A stretch of DNA of 50,296 nt from an uncultured Oscillospiraceae bacterium (GCA_949494735.1 CATABD010000010.1:1-50296), one strand, 5' to 3'. Numbered from the stretch's first letter, positions 8,512 to 17,408 are shown. Program-made: numbers and translations. The notes: generated by a model from the sequence alone, not told the origin.

Positions 8512-10212
8512 ATGCTCAGTTTGCTGCACATTGAGAATATCGCGGTGATCTCCCAGGCGGACATCACCTTTGACCAGGGGTTTAACGTCCTCACCGGCGA
8601 GACCGGCGCGGGCAAATCCATCGTCATCGACTCCATCGGCGCCATCATGGGGGAGCGCACCAGCCGGGATTTGATCCGCACGGGGGCAAAATCCGCCCGG
8701 GTGTCCGCCCTGTTCCGGGATCTGCCCGCCCTGCCCTGGTTTGAGGAGCAGGGGATGGGCCCGGACGAAAACGGGGAGCTGCTCATTGAGCGGTCCATCC
8801 AGGCGGACGGGAAAAATGCCTGCCGGGTGAATGGCCGGCCCCTGCTGGTTACACAGCTGCGGGAGCTGGGCCAGCAGCTGGTGAACGTCCATGGGCAGCA
8901 TGACGGCCAGCAGCTGCTGGACGAGGAGTGCCACCTGGGCTACCTGGACAGCTTCGGCGGGACACAGGATGTTCTGGAGGCATTTTCCACAGCCTATGCC
9001 CAGGTGCGGGAGCTGCGCCGGGAGCGGGATAAGCTCCAGATGGACGACGGGGAAAAGGCCCGGCGGATGGATACCCTCACCTATCAGATTGAGGAACTGG
9101 AAAAGGCGGAGCTGCGGGAGGGGGAGGACGAGGAGCTGTCCCAGCGCCGGGAGGTGCTGCGCAACGCCGAGCGGCTCACCGACGCGGTGGACGGGGCGTG
9201 GCAGGCCCTCACCGGCGGGGAGGACGGCGAGGGGGCGGTGTCCCTGCTGATGGAGGCGGGGAACCGCTTGGCCCAAGGGGGACGGTACAGCGAAGGGCTG
9301 CGGGAGCTTTCGGAAAAAGCGGAACAGCTGCGCTGCGACGCGGACGACCTGGCGGAGCTGGTGCGGGACCTGCGGGGGACGCTGGACTTCTACCCCGGCG
9401 AGCTGGACGAGATCGAGGAGCGGCTGGACCGGCTGTACCGGCTGAAAAAGAAGTACGGCGGCACGGTGGCGGAGATGCTGGCCTATCTGGAAAGGTGCCG
9501 GGAGGAGCTGGACGCCATCCAGTTCTCCGAGGACCGGCTGAACAGGCTGGATAAGGAGCTGGAAAAGGCCCTGGCCCAGGCGGTAAAGGCGGGGAAGGAG
9601 CTGTCCGCCCGCCGGCATACGGCGGCGGAGGAGCTGGCAAAGCGCATCCAGTCGGAGCTGACGCAGCTGGACATGCCCAAGGTGCGCTTCCAGGTGGAGT
9701 TTGCCCCAAAGGACGCGCCCGACGGCATGGACGCCACCGGCATGGATACGGTGCGCTTCCTCATGTCCGCCAACGTGGGGGAGGCGCTCAAGCCCATCAA
9801 TAAAATCGCGTCGGGCGGCGAGCTGTCCCGGATCATGTTGGCGCTGAAAAATGTGCTGGCGGAGACGGAGCAGGTGAGCACCCTCATTTTCGACGAGGTA
9901 GACACCGGCGTATCCGGCCGGGCTGCGGTGAAGGTGGCCCGGAAGCTGTTCGAGGTGTCCAAGGGCCGGCAGGTGCTGTGCGTCACCCATCTGCCCCAGA
10001 TCGCCGCTATGGGGGATGTGCACTTCTCCGTGGAGAAGGGGGAGGCGGACGGGCGCACCTTCACCCGGGTAGAGCGGCTGGACCGCCCCCGGCGCCGGGA
10101 GGAGCTGGCCCGGCTCAGCGGCGGACAGGCTACGGCGGTGATGCTGGAGGGGGCCGAGGAGCTGCTTGCCACGGCCCAAGATTACAAGACGGGAGCAAAA
10201 AGGAAACGATGA
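8512..10212 (+). CDS. recN: DNA repair protein RecN
   Basis: SMC-like ATPase acting early in double-strand-break repair. The 566-aa protein has Walker A GETGAGKS at about 29-36, a long charged central coiled coil, the ABC signature ASGGELSRIMLALK and Walker B TLIFDEVDTGVSG in the C-terminal head. Length matches the family (about 550-570 aa). It starts six bases after the argR stop behind GAGGGGTGAGG and its stop overlaps the following ATG. Confidence 0.95.
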   Translation: MLSLLHIENIAVISQADITFDQGFNVLTGETGAGKSIVIDSIGAIMGERTSRDLIRTGAKSARVSALFRDLPALPWFEEQGMGPDENGELLIERSIQADGKNACRVNGRPLLVTQLRELGQQLVNVHGQHDGQQLLDEECHLGYLDSFGGTQDVLEAFSTAYAQVRELRRERDKLQMDDGEKARRMDTLTYQIEELEKAELREGEDEELSQRREVLRNAERLTDAVDGAWQALTGGEDGEGAVSLLMEAGNRLAQGGRYSEGLRELSEKAEQLRCDADDLAELVRDLRGTLDFYPGELDEIEERLDRLYRLKKKYGGTVAEMLAYLERCREELDAIQFSEDRLNRLDKELEKALAQAVKAGKELSARRHTAAEELAKRIQSELTQLDMPKVRFQVEFAPKDAPDGMDATGMDTVRFLMSANVGEALKPINKIASGGELSRIMLALKNVLAETEQVSTLIFDEVDTGVSGRAAVKVARKLFEVSKGRQVLCVTHLPQIAAMGDVHFSVEKGEADGRTFTRVERLDRPRRREELARLSGGQATAVMLEGAEELLATAQDYKTGAKRKR

Positions 10213-11000
10213 TTAAGGCGGTATTTTTTGATATAGACGGGACGCTGGTGTCCTTTTCCCAGAAGTTTCTGTCCGACCGGCTGCTGGCCGACCTGGCCGC
10301 CCTGCGGGAGCGGGGGATCAAAATTTTCCTCAGTACAGGCCGGGCCCTCCAGGACCTGGAGACCACGGGGATGCTCCGGGGGGCGCGGTTCGACGGCTAT
10401 GTGACCATCAACGGACAGTTTTGCTGCGACGGGGACGGCATCCCCTTCCGGGACCGGCCTATTGATACGGAAGATATGCGGGGCGCCTATCAGGTGCTGC
10501 GGGACAACCCGGAGATTCCCGCGCTGCTGGAGGGGAACGGGGAGAGCTACCTCACCCAGATCAACGACCGGGTGCGGGATATCTACCGGTTCCTCCACAC
10601 CACGCTGTACCCGGTATGCCCGCTGGAGTGGATGCTGGAGGGGAAGGTATACCAGTTTGTCCCCTTCGTCCCGCCAAACGAGGAGGGGGCCTTCCTGGAC
10701 GCTATGCCGGGCTGCACCTACACCCGCTGGCACCCCATGGGTATCGACGTGATCCCCAGAGACGGCGGCAAGGACGTGGGCGTCCGGGCGGCCATGGAGC
10801 GCTATGGCCTGTCGCCGGAGAAGGTCATGGCCTTTGGCGACGGGGAAAACGACATGACCATGCTGGCGCTGGCCGGAACCAGCGTGGCCATGGGCAACGG
10901 CGAGGAGCGGGTAAAAGCCATGGCCAGCTATGTCACCGACACGGCGGACAACGGCGGCGTGTCCAAGGCGCTGCGGCATTTCGGGCTGCTGCCGGGTTAA
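10209..11000 (+). CDS. HAD superfamily (Cof-type) hydrolase
   Basis: A 263-aa haloacid-dehalogenase-fold phosphatase of the Cof/IIB group. Motif I is FFDIDGTLVS with both catalytic aspartates at residues 8 and 10, motif II lies in FLSTGRAL, and motif III/IV is AFGDGENDMTML near residue 220, which binds magnesium. A cap domain fills the middle. Substrate (usually sugar phosphates, FMN or similar) cannot be predicted. ATG overlaps the recN stop (ATGA), making it the last gene of the nusB operon. Confidence 0.9.
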   Translation: MIKAVFFDIDGTLVSFSQKFLSDRLLADLAALRERGIKIFLSTGRALQDLETTGMLRGARFDGYVTINGQFCCDGDGIPFRDRPIDTEDMRGAYQVLRDNPEIPALLEGNGESYLTQINDRVRDIYRFLHTTLYPVCPLEWMLEGKVYQFVPFVPPNEEGAFLDAMPGCTYTRWHPMGIDVIPRDGGKDVGVRAAMERYGLSPEKVMAFGDGENDMTMLALAGTSVAMGNGEERVKAMASYVTDTADNGGVSKALRHFGLLPG

Positions 11001-11007
11001 AAATGGT

Positions 11008-11036
11008 TTGACAAAGCGTTTTCCTTGTGATATCAT
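11008..11036 (+). promoter_or_regulatory. Sigma-A promoter of the T-box/tyrS operon
   Basis: TTGACA at 11008-11013, a 17-base spacer and TATCAT at 11031-11036. Transcription would begin near 11043, just where the T-box leader starts. Confidence 0.85.
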
Positions 11037-11040
11037 CCTG

Positions 11041-11305
11041 ACAATGCGTAGATGAGGAATAGTACCCATCGGTCTCCTGCCCAGAGAGCCCCCGTTTGGT
11101 GGAAGGGGGAGAGGAAGCGTTGGCGAATACCCCTCGGAGCGGCCGCCTGAACGGGAGTTTCCCCAGTAGGGCCGGACGGGTGCGCCCGGTACAGCGCCGG
11201 GGTTCTGCTGGGGACCCCCTGAGGCCGCTTTCCGCGAGGGGGCGGCAAAACAGAGGTGGTACCGCGAGCTTTCGCCCTCTGTCCCAAAGGGACAGGGGGC
11301 GTTTT
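11041..11305 (+). promoter_or_regulatory. Tyrosine T-box riboswitch leader
   Basis: The leader has the T-box consensus AGGTGGTACCGCG at 11254-11266, followed by a terminator helix (arms 11273-11285 and 11289-11301, then TTTT). Upstream, the stem I apical element CAGAGAGC...GGTGGAAGG (about 11076-11105) is visible. The specifier codon is best read as TAC at 11128-11130 in the returning strand of stem I (GCGAATACCCC), i.e. tyrosine. The base after TGG in the antiterminator bulge is T, which pairs with A73 of tRNA-Tyr. Uncharged tRNA-Tyr would stabilise the antiterminator and switch on the NUDIX gene and tyrS. Confidence 0.92.
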
Positions 11306-11325
11306 GATGAGGAAAGGAACATAAT

Positions 11326-11790
11326 ATGGAGCGTATGGTATTCGGCGAGCCCCAGCCGGGGCTGGCATACCGGGACCGCCCCGGGGCTTATGGCATCGCT
11401 TTTGACGTCCAAGGCCGGGCGGCGGTGGTCTACTGTGAACGCAAGGGCTTTTTCCTCCTGGGCGGCGGCATGGAGCCGGGGGAGAGCGAGGCGGACTGCG
11501 TCCGCCGGGAGGCCCTGGAGGAGACGGGCCGCGCCGTCACGGTGAGGGAGAAGGCCTGCGTGGGGGAGGAGTATACTACGGATTTGAGCGGCAGGCCCTA
11601 TCATCCCACCGGCCATGTGTACCTGGCGGAGCTGGGGGAGAAAACGGCGGAGCCATCGGAGAAGGACCACCGCCTCGTCTGGCTTTCCGTGGAGGAGTTC
11701 CAAAAAACCACGTTCCTACGTTATCAGGCCTGGGCCATGGGAGCGGCCTGGGAGCTTTACAAAAAATTACAAAAGGAGAAAAAATTATGA
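11326..11790 (+). CDS. NUDIX hydrolase, first gene of the tyrosine T-box operon
   Basis: A 154-aa NUDIX protein. The box runs from about residue 47 to 69 (GGMEPGESEADCV then RREALEETG), matching Gx5Ex7REUxEExGU with all the metal-binding glutamates. The substrate is a nucleoside diphosphate derivative of unknown identity. ATG start follows GGAAAGG. Its stop overlaps the start of tyrS, so it is co-transcribed with and translated next to the synthetase under tyrosine T-box control, which is unusual for this family. Confidence 0.88.
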   Translation: MERMVFGEPQPGLAYRDRPGAYGIAFDVQGRAAVVYCERKGFFLLGGGMEPGESEADCVRREALEETGRAVTVREKACVGEEYTTDLSGRPYHPTGHVYLAELGEKTAEPSEKDHRLVWLSVEEFQKTTFLRYQAWAMGAAWELYKKLQKEKKL

Positions 11791-13019
11791 CGCTTTACGA
11801 CGAGCTCGTGGCCCGGGGCCTGGTGGCCCAGGTCACCAGCGAGGACGAGGTCAAAAACCTCATCAACAACGGCAAGGCCACCTTTTATATTGGCTACGAC
11901 TGCACGGCGGACAGCCTGACAGCAGGGCACTTTGTCACCCTCACCCTGATGAAGCGGCTCCAGCAGGCGGGGAACAAGCCCATTGCCCTCATCGGCGGAG
12001 GCACCACCACCATCGGCGATCCCTCGGGCCGCACCGACATGCGCAAGATGCTCTCCCGGGAGGACATCGACCACAACGCCGCCTGTTTCAAAAAACAGAT
12101 GGAGCGGTTTATCGACTTCGGCGATGGCCCGGGCCAGGCCATGATGCTCAACAACGCCGACTGGCTGCTGGGCCTCAACTACGTGGAGCTGCTGCGGGAG
12201 GTGGGGGCCTGCTTTTCGGTGAACAACATGCTCCGGGCGGACTGCTACAAGCAGCGCATGGAGAAGGGGCTCTCCTTCCTGGAGTTCAACTATATGATTA
12301 TGCAGTCCTACGACTTCTACCACATGTTCCAGACCGTGGGCTGCAACCTCCAGTGCGGGGGCAACGACCAGTGGAGCAACATGCTGGGCGGCACCGAGCT
12401 GATCCGCCGCAAGCTGGGAAAGGACTCCCACTGCATGACCATCAACCTGCTCACCGATTCCCAGGGCAATAAGATGGGCAAGACCGCGGGCAACGCCGTG
12501 TGGCTGGACCCCAACAAGACCAGCCCCTATGACTTCTATCAGTACTGGCGCAACGTGGGGGACGCGGACGTGATGAAATGCATCCGCTGGCTCACCTTCC
12601 TGCCCCTGGAGCAGATCGACGAGATGGACCACTGGAAGGACGCCCAGCTCAACCGGGCCAAGGAGATTTTGGCCTGGGAACTGACCTCTATGGTCCACGG
12701 CCAGGAGGAGGCAGACAAGGCCCAGGCCGCCGCCCGGGCCCTGTTCTCCACCGGGGGGGATGCGGCCGATATGCCGACCACCGCGCTGCTGGAGGGTGAT
12801 TTTACCGGCGGTTCCATCGGCGCGCTGACCCTGTTGGTAAAGTGCGGCCTGGCGGCCTCCAACGGCGAAGCCCGGCGGCTGATCCAGCAAGGGGGTGTGA
12901 TGGTGGCGGACGAAAAGGTATCCGACCCCGCCGCCCAGTTCCCAAAGGAGAGGTTTGCAGGGGAGGGCGTCATCATCAAGAAGGGCAAAAAGGTGTTCCA
13001 CCGGGCGGTGCTGGCGTAA
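11787..13019 (+). CDS. tyrS: Tyrosyl-tRNA synthetase
   Basis: Class I synthetase charging tRNA-Tyr. In the 410-aa protein the HIGH-equivalent lies in SLTAGHFV (about 43-50), the KMSKS-equivalent is KMGKTAG at about 231-237, YDFYHMFQTVGCNLQCGG carries tyrosine-pocket residues, and a C-terminal S4 RNA-binding domain covers about 345-405 (ASNGEARRLIQQGGVMV). The specifier codon of the T-box upstream independently agrees with tyrosine. A strong terminator follows. Confidence 0.96.
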   Translation: MTLYDELVARGLVAQVTSEDEVKNLINNGKATFYIGYDCTADSLTAGHFVTLTLMKRLQQAGNKPIALIGGGTTTIGDPSGRTDMRKMLSREDIDHNAACFKKQMERFIDFGDGPGQAMMLNNADWLLGLNYVELLREVGACFSVNNMLRADCYKQRMEKGLSFLEFNYMIMQSYDFYHMFQTVGCNLQCGGNDQWSNMLGGTELIRRKLGKDSHCMTINLLTDSQGNKMGKTAGNAVWLDPNKTSPYDFYQYWRNVGDADVMKCIRWLTFLPLEQIDEMDHWKDAQLNRAKEILAWELTSMVHGQEEADKAQAAARALFSTGGDAADMPTTALLEGDFTGGSIGALTLLVKCGLAASNGEARRLIQQGGVMVADEKVSDPAAQFPKERFAGEGVIIKKGKKVFHRAVLA

Positions 13020-13039
13020 GGCCGGCGCGGCGGACACAC

Positions 13040-13072
13040 AAAAAAGGGGGCCGCTGTGCGGCCCCCTTTTTT
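13040..13072 (+). terminator. Rho-independent terminator of the tyrS operon
   Basis: GGGGGCCGC (13046-13054), loop TGT, GCGGCCCCC (13058-13066), then six T; a run of A before the stem makes it potentially bidirectional, which suits the facing minus-strand gene downstream. Confidence 0.92.
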
Positions 13073-13223
13073 GGCAGGGAAGGAAATACAGTCCTCCTTG
13101 TGGAGGAGTACAAGCCCCAGGAGCTGGACGGGGCGGCTGGCCAACGGGGGGGGAGCGCCCGGCAGGCAGGGGGCCTGCTCCGCCCTGCGCTTCCAGCCCG
13201 GGGGGGCGGAGCACTGTCCGCGT
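13073..13223. other. GC-rich intergenic stretch
   Basis: No gene seen. It contains a GGCAGGCAGGGGGCCTGCTCCGCCCTGC region (in parts GGCAGGC...GCCTGC) able to fold into GC-rich hairpins, probably serving the end of the minus-strand phosphoesterase transcript. Confidence 0.3.
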
Positions 13224-14309
13224 TTATGGCTCCAGGGTAACTTCGATAGCCACCGGATTGTGGTCGGCGTATTGGAATTGATAGTCCAGCGTCTCCACCC
13301 GGTCCAGCCTCACGTTGGGGGAGAGGATGAAGCCGTCGATGACGTAGAACTGGTTGCCCGCCGGTTCGGGATCATAGGGGTGGTTGAGCAGGCGGCAGGT
13401 GGGGACGGACAGGTCGCAGGCGAACTGCCAGCCCTGGGGCAGAATGCCCTCTTCCAGCACGCCGGGGGTCCACAGATCCGGGCCCTGGATGGGGAAGGCG
13501 TCCAGCGCGCCGGGGAAGGTCTGGTTGAAATCGCCTCCGGCGATGACGTAATTCCCCTTTTCATACTCGCCGGTGAGGAAATCCATGAGCATTTTGGTCT
13601 GGGCGGCCTTGCCCTCGCCGTCGTCGTAGGCCTCCAGGTGGAGATTTACCAGCACCAATTGCTTATCCGAGTCCTCCAGAGGAACGTAATCGACCAGCAG
13701 GCACCGCTTCAGATTGGCGGCGGACACCGGCCAGGAGAAGGGACAGGGCAGGGCAATTCGCCGGGCCTCACTGACATAGAGGCGGGTAAGGGTTTGCAAG
13801 CCGCTGTGAACCTTGCCCATGGGGGGCCAGGGGATGGGCACGAAGTCGCAGGAGTAGTTCAGGGCGTGGGAGCTGGAATAGGCCCCGGCCCCGTCTGAGT
13901 TCAGGGCGCTCCAGTAGATGCCGCTCTGGTCCACGCTCCGGGTGCGGCCGGAATTGACATCCACTTCCTGAAGGAAGTACACGTCCGCGTCCTGCCCCTC
14001 CAGCTGGGCAGACAGCCCGTTCTGGTTGGCCTCCAGCTGTTCCCGCGTGGGGGCCACGTCTGTTCCGCCGTCCATGAAAAAGTCGGAACCCGCGCCCAGG
14101 CCCGCATACCCGGTGTTTTGGGACACCACCGTCAGGCTGCCACCCGGGGAGAGAAACACCTGCTTGGGCGCGCCGGTCCGATTGACCTCCACGGCCTCCA
14201 CAGCGGCAGGCCTGTATTCCCGTACGGTGAGCCACACCACCAGGGCAACGGCGGCCAGCACCGCCGCGCCCAGGACGGCGCCCACCCATTTCAGTATCTT
14301 TTTGGCCAT
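13224..14309 (-). CDS. Membrane-anchored endonuclease/exonuclease/phosphatase (EEP) family protein
   Basis: A 361-aa protein with an N-terminal transmembrane anchor (about residues 6-27, alanine/valine-rich) and an extracytoplasmic EEP (DNase I-like) domain. Catalytic landmarks are FLQEVDVNS (metal-binding Glu), LVNLHLEAYD, IAGGDFNQ and the terminal ADHNPVA with the catalytic Asp-His pair. The family hydrolyses phosphodiesters or phosphomonoesters of lipids, sugars or nucleic acids; the substrate here is unknown. I place the start at the ATG at 14309 because a good promoter overlaps the farther upstream ATG at 14372 and GGAAAGG precedes 14309. Monocistronic. Confidence 0.85.
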   Translation of the reverse strand: MAKKILKWVGAVLGAAVLAAVALVVWLTVREYRPAAVEAVEVNRTGAPKQVFLSPGGSLTVVSQNTGYAGLGAGSDFFMDGGTDVAPTREQLEANQNGLSAQLEGQDADVYFLQEVDVNSGRTRSVDQSGIYWSALNSDGAGAYSSSHALNYSCDFVPIPWPPMGKVHSGLQTLTRLYVSEARRIALPCPFSWPVSAANLKRCLLVDYVPLEDSDKQLVLVNLHLEAYDDGEGKAAQTKMLMDFLTGEYEKGNYVIAGGDFNQTFPGALDAFPIQGPDLWTPGVLEEGILPQGWQFACDLSVPTCRLLNHPYDPEPAGNQFYVIDGFILSPNVRLDRVETLDYQFQYADHNPVAIEVTLEP

Positions 14310-14343
14310 GACCATCCAACCTTTCCAAATTCTTTCTCTGCCC

Positions 14344-14372
14344 AGCATAACATAAAGGAGAGGAGTTATCAA
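14344..14372 (-). promoter_or_regulatory. Promoter of the EEP phosphoesterase gene
   Basis: On the minus strand TTGATA (14372-14367), 17-base spacer, TATGCT (14349-14344). It settles the choice of the start codon at 14309 rather than 14372. Confidence 0.75.
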
Positions 14373-14469
14373 GCCTCATCCTGTCAGACAAAAGGACATG
14401 TACAGCGCGTGTTTGCCATTGGAGCGGCCGACACGGCGGATTGGACCGTATGTCTGGCTGCAAGCCATA

Positions 14470-14507
14470 GGGAACCGGCCTCCGAAAGGTTTCGGAGGCC
14501 GGTTCCC
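14470..14507. terminator. Strong hairpin at the end of the sulfur/redox cluster
   Basis: A 17-bp stem of GGAACCGGCCTCC type with a four-base loop ends at the stop codon of the membrane Fe-S gene. The T-run lies on the plus-strand side (14508-14514), so it is a textbook terminator for plus-strand reading, and on the minus strand a stem without U-tract that may still end or protect the cluster mRNA. Confidence 0.7.
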
Positions 14508-15091
14508 TATTTTTCAACTTTGGAGGCACTTCGCGCTTTACAGATGAGCTGCGTCATAGTTCCCATCGGACAGTAAACACACCAGGAGCGGGGCTTGAAC
14601 AGAAGCATGGTGATAAACCCCAGCACTGTGGATGTCATCATCACGCTGTAGAATCCGAAAGCGAACTGCGCTACGCCAGGGTGGATGACCGTACCATGAT
14701 AAGCCCAGTGCCAAGGCAGCTTAAAGGTCCACAGGAGGGTGACGACCTGCCGCAGTTCCTGAACACCGGAAAAGACCAGATACGTATTCCATAGCATTTG
14801 GAAGAACATGATAAAGAAGAAAATCAGGAAACCATAGCGGAACCATTTGCTTTTCATCCACCGGGGAACATCCTTTTTCCGGGACAGGCCAAAGCGCCCG
14901 CCCAGCAGGCCAAACAACTGACCCCGGCCGCAATAGCGGTTGCAGTATCCCTTTGTACCGCAGGCAATAGAGATAACCAGCGGGATGCAGAAGAACAGCA
15001 TGCCCAGCCATGCGAACAGGATGTTAAAAAACCCCAGCGACATATAAATCAGTTCCACAATCCAAAGGTAGTCATACCAACGTTTCTTCAT
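14507..15091 (-). CDS. Membrane-bound 4Fe-4S protein (NapH/NosR-like)
   Basis: A 194-aa polytopic membrane protein with four or five hydrophobic helices and two cysteine clusters: CGTKGYCNRYCGRGQLF (about 44-60) and WCVYCPMGTMTQLIC (about 170-184). The arrangement resembles the NapH/NosR/RnfB-like membrane Fe-S proteins that pass electrons between the quinone or ferredoxin pool and a redox partner. Its start overlaps the end of the ferredoxin gene, so the two probably form one electron-transfer unit. The electron acceptor is not evident; no periplasmic reductase is present nearby. Confidence 0.7.
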   Translation of the reverse strand: MKKRWYDYLWIVELIYMSLGFFNILFAWLGMLFFCIPLVISIACGTKGYCNRYCGRGQLFGLLGGRFGLSRKKDVPRWMKSKWFRYGFLIFFFIMFFQMLWNTYLVFSGVQELRQVVTLLWTFKLPWHWAYHGTVIHPGVAQFAFGFYSVMMTSTVLGFITMLLFKPRSWCVYCPMGTMTQLICKARSASKVEK

Positions 15092-15300
15092 TCCAGCACC
15101 TCCTGGATTTCAATGACGGAAGCTGGGCACTCCTTTGCGCATTTGCCGCAGCCGACGCATTTGCTCCTGTCCACCCGCGCCCACAGCCCGCGGAAAACGC
15201 TGATGGCAGACAATGGACACACCTTCATGCAGCAGCCGCAGGCTACGCAGAGCGCTTGGTCTACCTGTGCCTTGCGGCGGATTTTTCGCTTGACCTCCAT
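15088..15300 (-). CDS. Small 2[4Fe-4S] ferredoxin
   Basis: A 70-aa bacterial-type ferredoxin with two CxxCxxCxxxCP clusters: CVACGCCMKVCP and CVGCGKCAKECP. The start is taken at the ATG at 15300 because GGAGGTG lies nine bases upstream; an ATG at 15330 lacks a binding site. It overlaps the membrane Fe-S gene downstream and is probably its soluble electron donor or acceptor. Confidence 0.88.
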   Translation of the reverse strand: MEVKRKIRRKAQVDQALCVACGCCMKVCPLSAISVFRGLWARVDRSKCVGCGKCAKECPASVIEIQEVLE

Positions 15301-15383
15301 GTATGAACACCTCCAATTGTGACAATTCAATGATGCGCCCAGACGGCGGGGATCCTGGGGCTGCGCCGCTGGGAGGGAAATGC

Positions 15384-17075
15384 CTATTGATCCATCCCGC
15401 AGGGCGCGGCACGCTCAATGAGGCAGCGGTCATTGACCACCGCGTCGTAGAATCGGAAGCCGCCGGAAAAATTATAGGCGTCAAAGCCGTGCCCGGCCAG
15501 AATACGGCAGGCGATATAGCTGCGCAGGCCGCTTTGGCAGATGACATAGACCGGCCTGCCCGGCCGCAGCTCCCCCAGCCGATCCCGCAGCTCATCCACC
15601 GGGATGTTTTGGAAGCCTTCCAGATGGCCCCGGCCGTACTCGGCCGCGGTTCTGACATCCAGCAGTGTGACACTGCCGTCTTGGGGCAGGGTGGGGACGT
15701 CCTCCAGGTGCCACTGCTTCAGAATTCCGCCGGCGATATTGTCCGCCATGAATCCAGCCATATTTACCGGGTCCTTGGCGGAGGAATAGGGCGGCGCGTA
15801 GGCCAGGTCCAGGTCTTTCAGCTGGGTGGCCTTCACCCCCGCGTGGATGGCGGCGGCCAGCACGTCGATTCGCTTATCCACCCCCTCACAGCCCACAATC
15901 TGCGCGCCTAAAAGGCGGAAGCTGCCTTGCTCAAAGAGTACCTTCATGGTCATCACCCGTCCGCCGGGGTAATAGCCCGCATGGCTCATGGGGGACAAAA
16001 CGACCTTATTCACCGCCAGTCCGGCCTTTTTTGCGTTGGCCTCGTTGATGCCGGTGGACGCCGCAGTCATGCCGAACACCTTGATAACGCTGCTGCCCTG
16101 GCTTCCCAGATAGCGGCTGTCCCCGCCGCAGATGTTGTCCGCCGCAATCCGGCCCTGCTTGTTGGCAGGCCCGGCCAGTGAGATTACCGCGTCCCCTCCC
16201 GTGACGTAGTGCTTTACCTGCACCGCGTCGCCCACGGCGTAGATATCGGGGACAGAGGTTTCCATCCGGTCATTGACCACAATGCTGCCCTTGAGGCCCA
16301 GCTTCAGGCCCGCGTCCCTGGCAAGGGCGGTGTCGGGGGTGACGCCGATAGCCAGAACCACCATGTCGGCGTGGAGAGGGCGCTCATCCTTGAGTAATAT
16401 GTCCACGCCGCCGCCCCGTTCCTCAAAACCCTCCACAGTGCGGCCCAAGGTCAGCTTTATCCCATGCCTGCGCACCTCGTTGTGGATGAACGCCGCCATA
16501 TCTGGGTCGAAGGGGTTCATAAGCTGGCGGGGCCGCTGGACGATGGTGACAGCCATCCCCAGTTGCCGCAGGTTTTCCGCCAGCTCCAGGCCGATAAAGC
16601 CGCCTCCCGCCAGTACGGCGGATTTTGGGTGGTGGGCGCCGATATGCTCTTTGATGCGGAAGGTGTCCTCCACCGTCCGCAGGGTGAACACCTTTCCCAG
16701 CCCCACGCCGGGCAGACGGGGCTGGGTGGGCCTGGCCCCGGGGGAGAGGATCAGCTTGTCATAGCCCTCCTCAAAGCTCTCGCCGGTGTCTAGATTTCTG
16801 ACGCGGACAGTTTTTCTGTCCGGGTGGATGGAGGTAACCTCATGGCGTACCCGCATATCCACCCGAAAGCGGGAGAAAAAGCTCTCCGGGGTTTGGAGGG
16901 TCAGCGCCTCGGGATCCCCGATCACCCCGCCGATGTAGTAGGGCAGCCCGCAGTTGGCGTAAGAGACATACCCAGACCGCTCGAATACCACGATGTCCGC
17001 CCGCTCATCCAGCCGGCGGATACGGGCCGCAGCCGTGGCGCCCCCCGCCACGCCGCCGATGATGACCACCTTCAT
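15384..17075 (-). CDS. CoA-disulfide reductase with C-terminal rhodanese domain
   Basis: A 563-aa FAD/NAD(P)H-dependent enzyme of the CoADR-Rhd family. The Rossmann loop GGVAGGATAA is at 7-16, the single redox cysteine lies in SYANCGLPYYIGG (Cys42), and a second dinucleotide-binding loop AVLAGGGFIGLELAENL follows near 152-168. A rhodanese domain occupies about 465-563 with active loop CQSGLRS (Cys513). The family reduces CoA disulfide, CoA persulfide or polysulfide, the rhodanese domain delivering sulfane sulfur to the flavin centre. It is flanked by a stand-alone rhodanese and thioredoxin, supporting a sulfane-sulfur role. Confidence 0.9.
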   Translation of the reverse strand: MKVVIIGGVAGGATAAARIRRLDERADIVVFERSGYVSYANCGLPYYIGGVIGDPEALTLQTPESFFSRFRVDMRVRHEVTSIHPDRKTVRVRNLDTGESFEEGYDKLILSPGARPTQPRLPGVGLGKVFTLRTVEDTFRIKEHIGAHHPKSAVLAGGGFIGLELAENLRQLGMAVTIVQRPRQLMNPFDPDMAAFIHNEVRRHGIKLTLGRTVEGFEERGGGVDILLKDERPLHADMVVLAIGVTPDTALARDAGLKLGLKGSIVVNDRMETSVPDIYAVGDAVQVKHYVTGGDAVISLAGPANKQGRIAADNICGGDSRYLGSQGSSVIKVFGMTAASTGINEANAKKAGLAVNKVVLSPMSHAGYYPGGRVMTMKVLFEQGSFRLLGAQIVGCEGVDKRIDVLAAAIHAGVKATQLKDLDLAYAPPYSSAKDPVNMAGFMADNIAGGILKQWHLEDVPTLPQDGSVTLLDVRTAAEYGRGHLEGFQNIPVDELRDRLGELRPGRPVYVICQSGLRSYIACRILAGHGFDAYNFSGGFRFYDAVVNDRCLIERAAPCGMDQ

Positions 17076-17076
17076 G

Positions 17077-17397
17077 TCAGCGTTCCACCTTTCCCCTGTA
17101 GGCGGCGATGCCGCCGATATTTTTTACGTTTTTGTAGCCCATGCGGGCCAGCAGTCCCACAGCCTGACGGCTCCTTGCACCGCTGTGGCAGTAGACGAAC
17201 AGCGCGGCGTCTTTTCCGGCAGGAACGGCCCCGTCTGCCGTGAGAGAGTGCAGCGGCGCGTTGACGCTGCCGGGAATGCGTCCCTCCCGGTACTCCTGAG
17301 GCGTGCGGACATCCAGCAGCACCGCGCCGGGGGTCATGCCGAACTCTTCCGCGCCCTGGTTGATATCGGGGCTTTTCAGAAAGTCAAAAAATCCCAT
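17077..17397 (-). CDS. Single-domain rhodanese
   Basis: A 106-aa rhodanese (sulfurtransferase) with CHSGARS as active-site loop (Cys70) and LLDVRTPQEYREGRIPGS as CH2-type motif. No signal peptide, so cytoplasmic. It carries sulfane sulfur as a cysteine persulfide. It starts 11 bases after thioredoxin and ends one base before the CoADR-rhodanese gene, which indicates a single transcript and a sulfur relay. Confidence 0.9.
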   Translation of the reverse strand: MGFFDFLKSPDINQGAEEFGMTPGAVLLDVRTPQEYREGRIPGSVNAPLHSLTADGAVPAGKDAALFVYCHSGARSRQAVGLLARMGYKNVKNIGGIAAYRGKVER

Positions 17398-17408
17398 GAC
17401 CGCACCCC

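Noticed and set aside
13056..13240. Words VLLVEEYKPQELDG in a plus-strand frame resembling the start of a NUDIX enzyme
   Set aside because: The frame continues into low-complexity Gly/Arg/Pro sequence without a NUDIX box and lies behind a terminator; treated as chance or very old debris.
12842..13240. Long plus-strand Gly/Arg-rich frame over the end of tyrS
   Set aside because: Shadow frame of a GC-rich gene, as are many other long frames on both strands in the first 27 kb.
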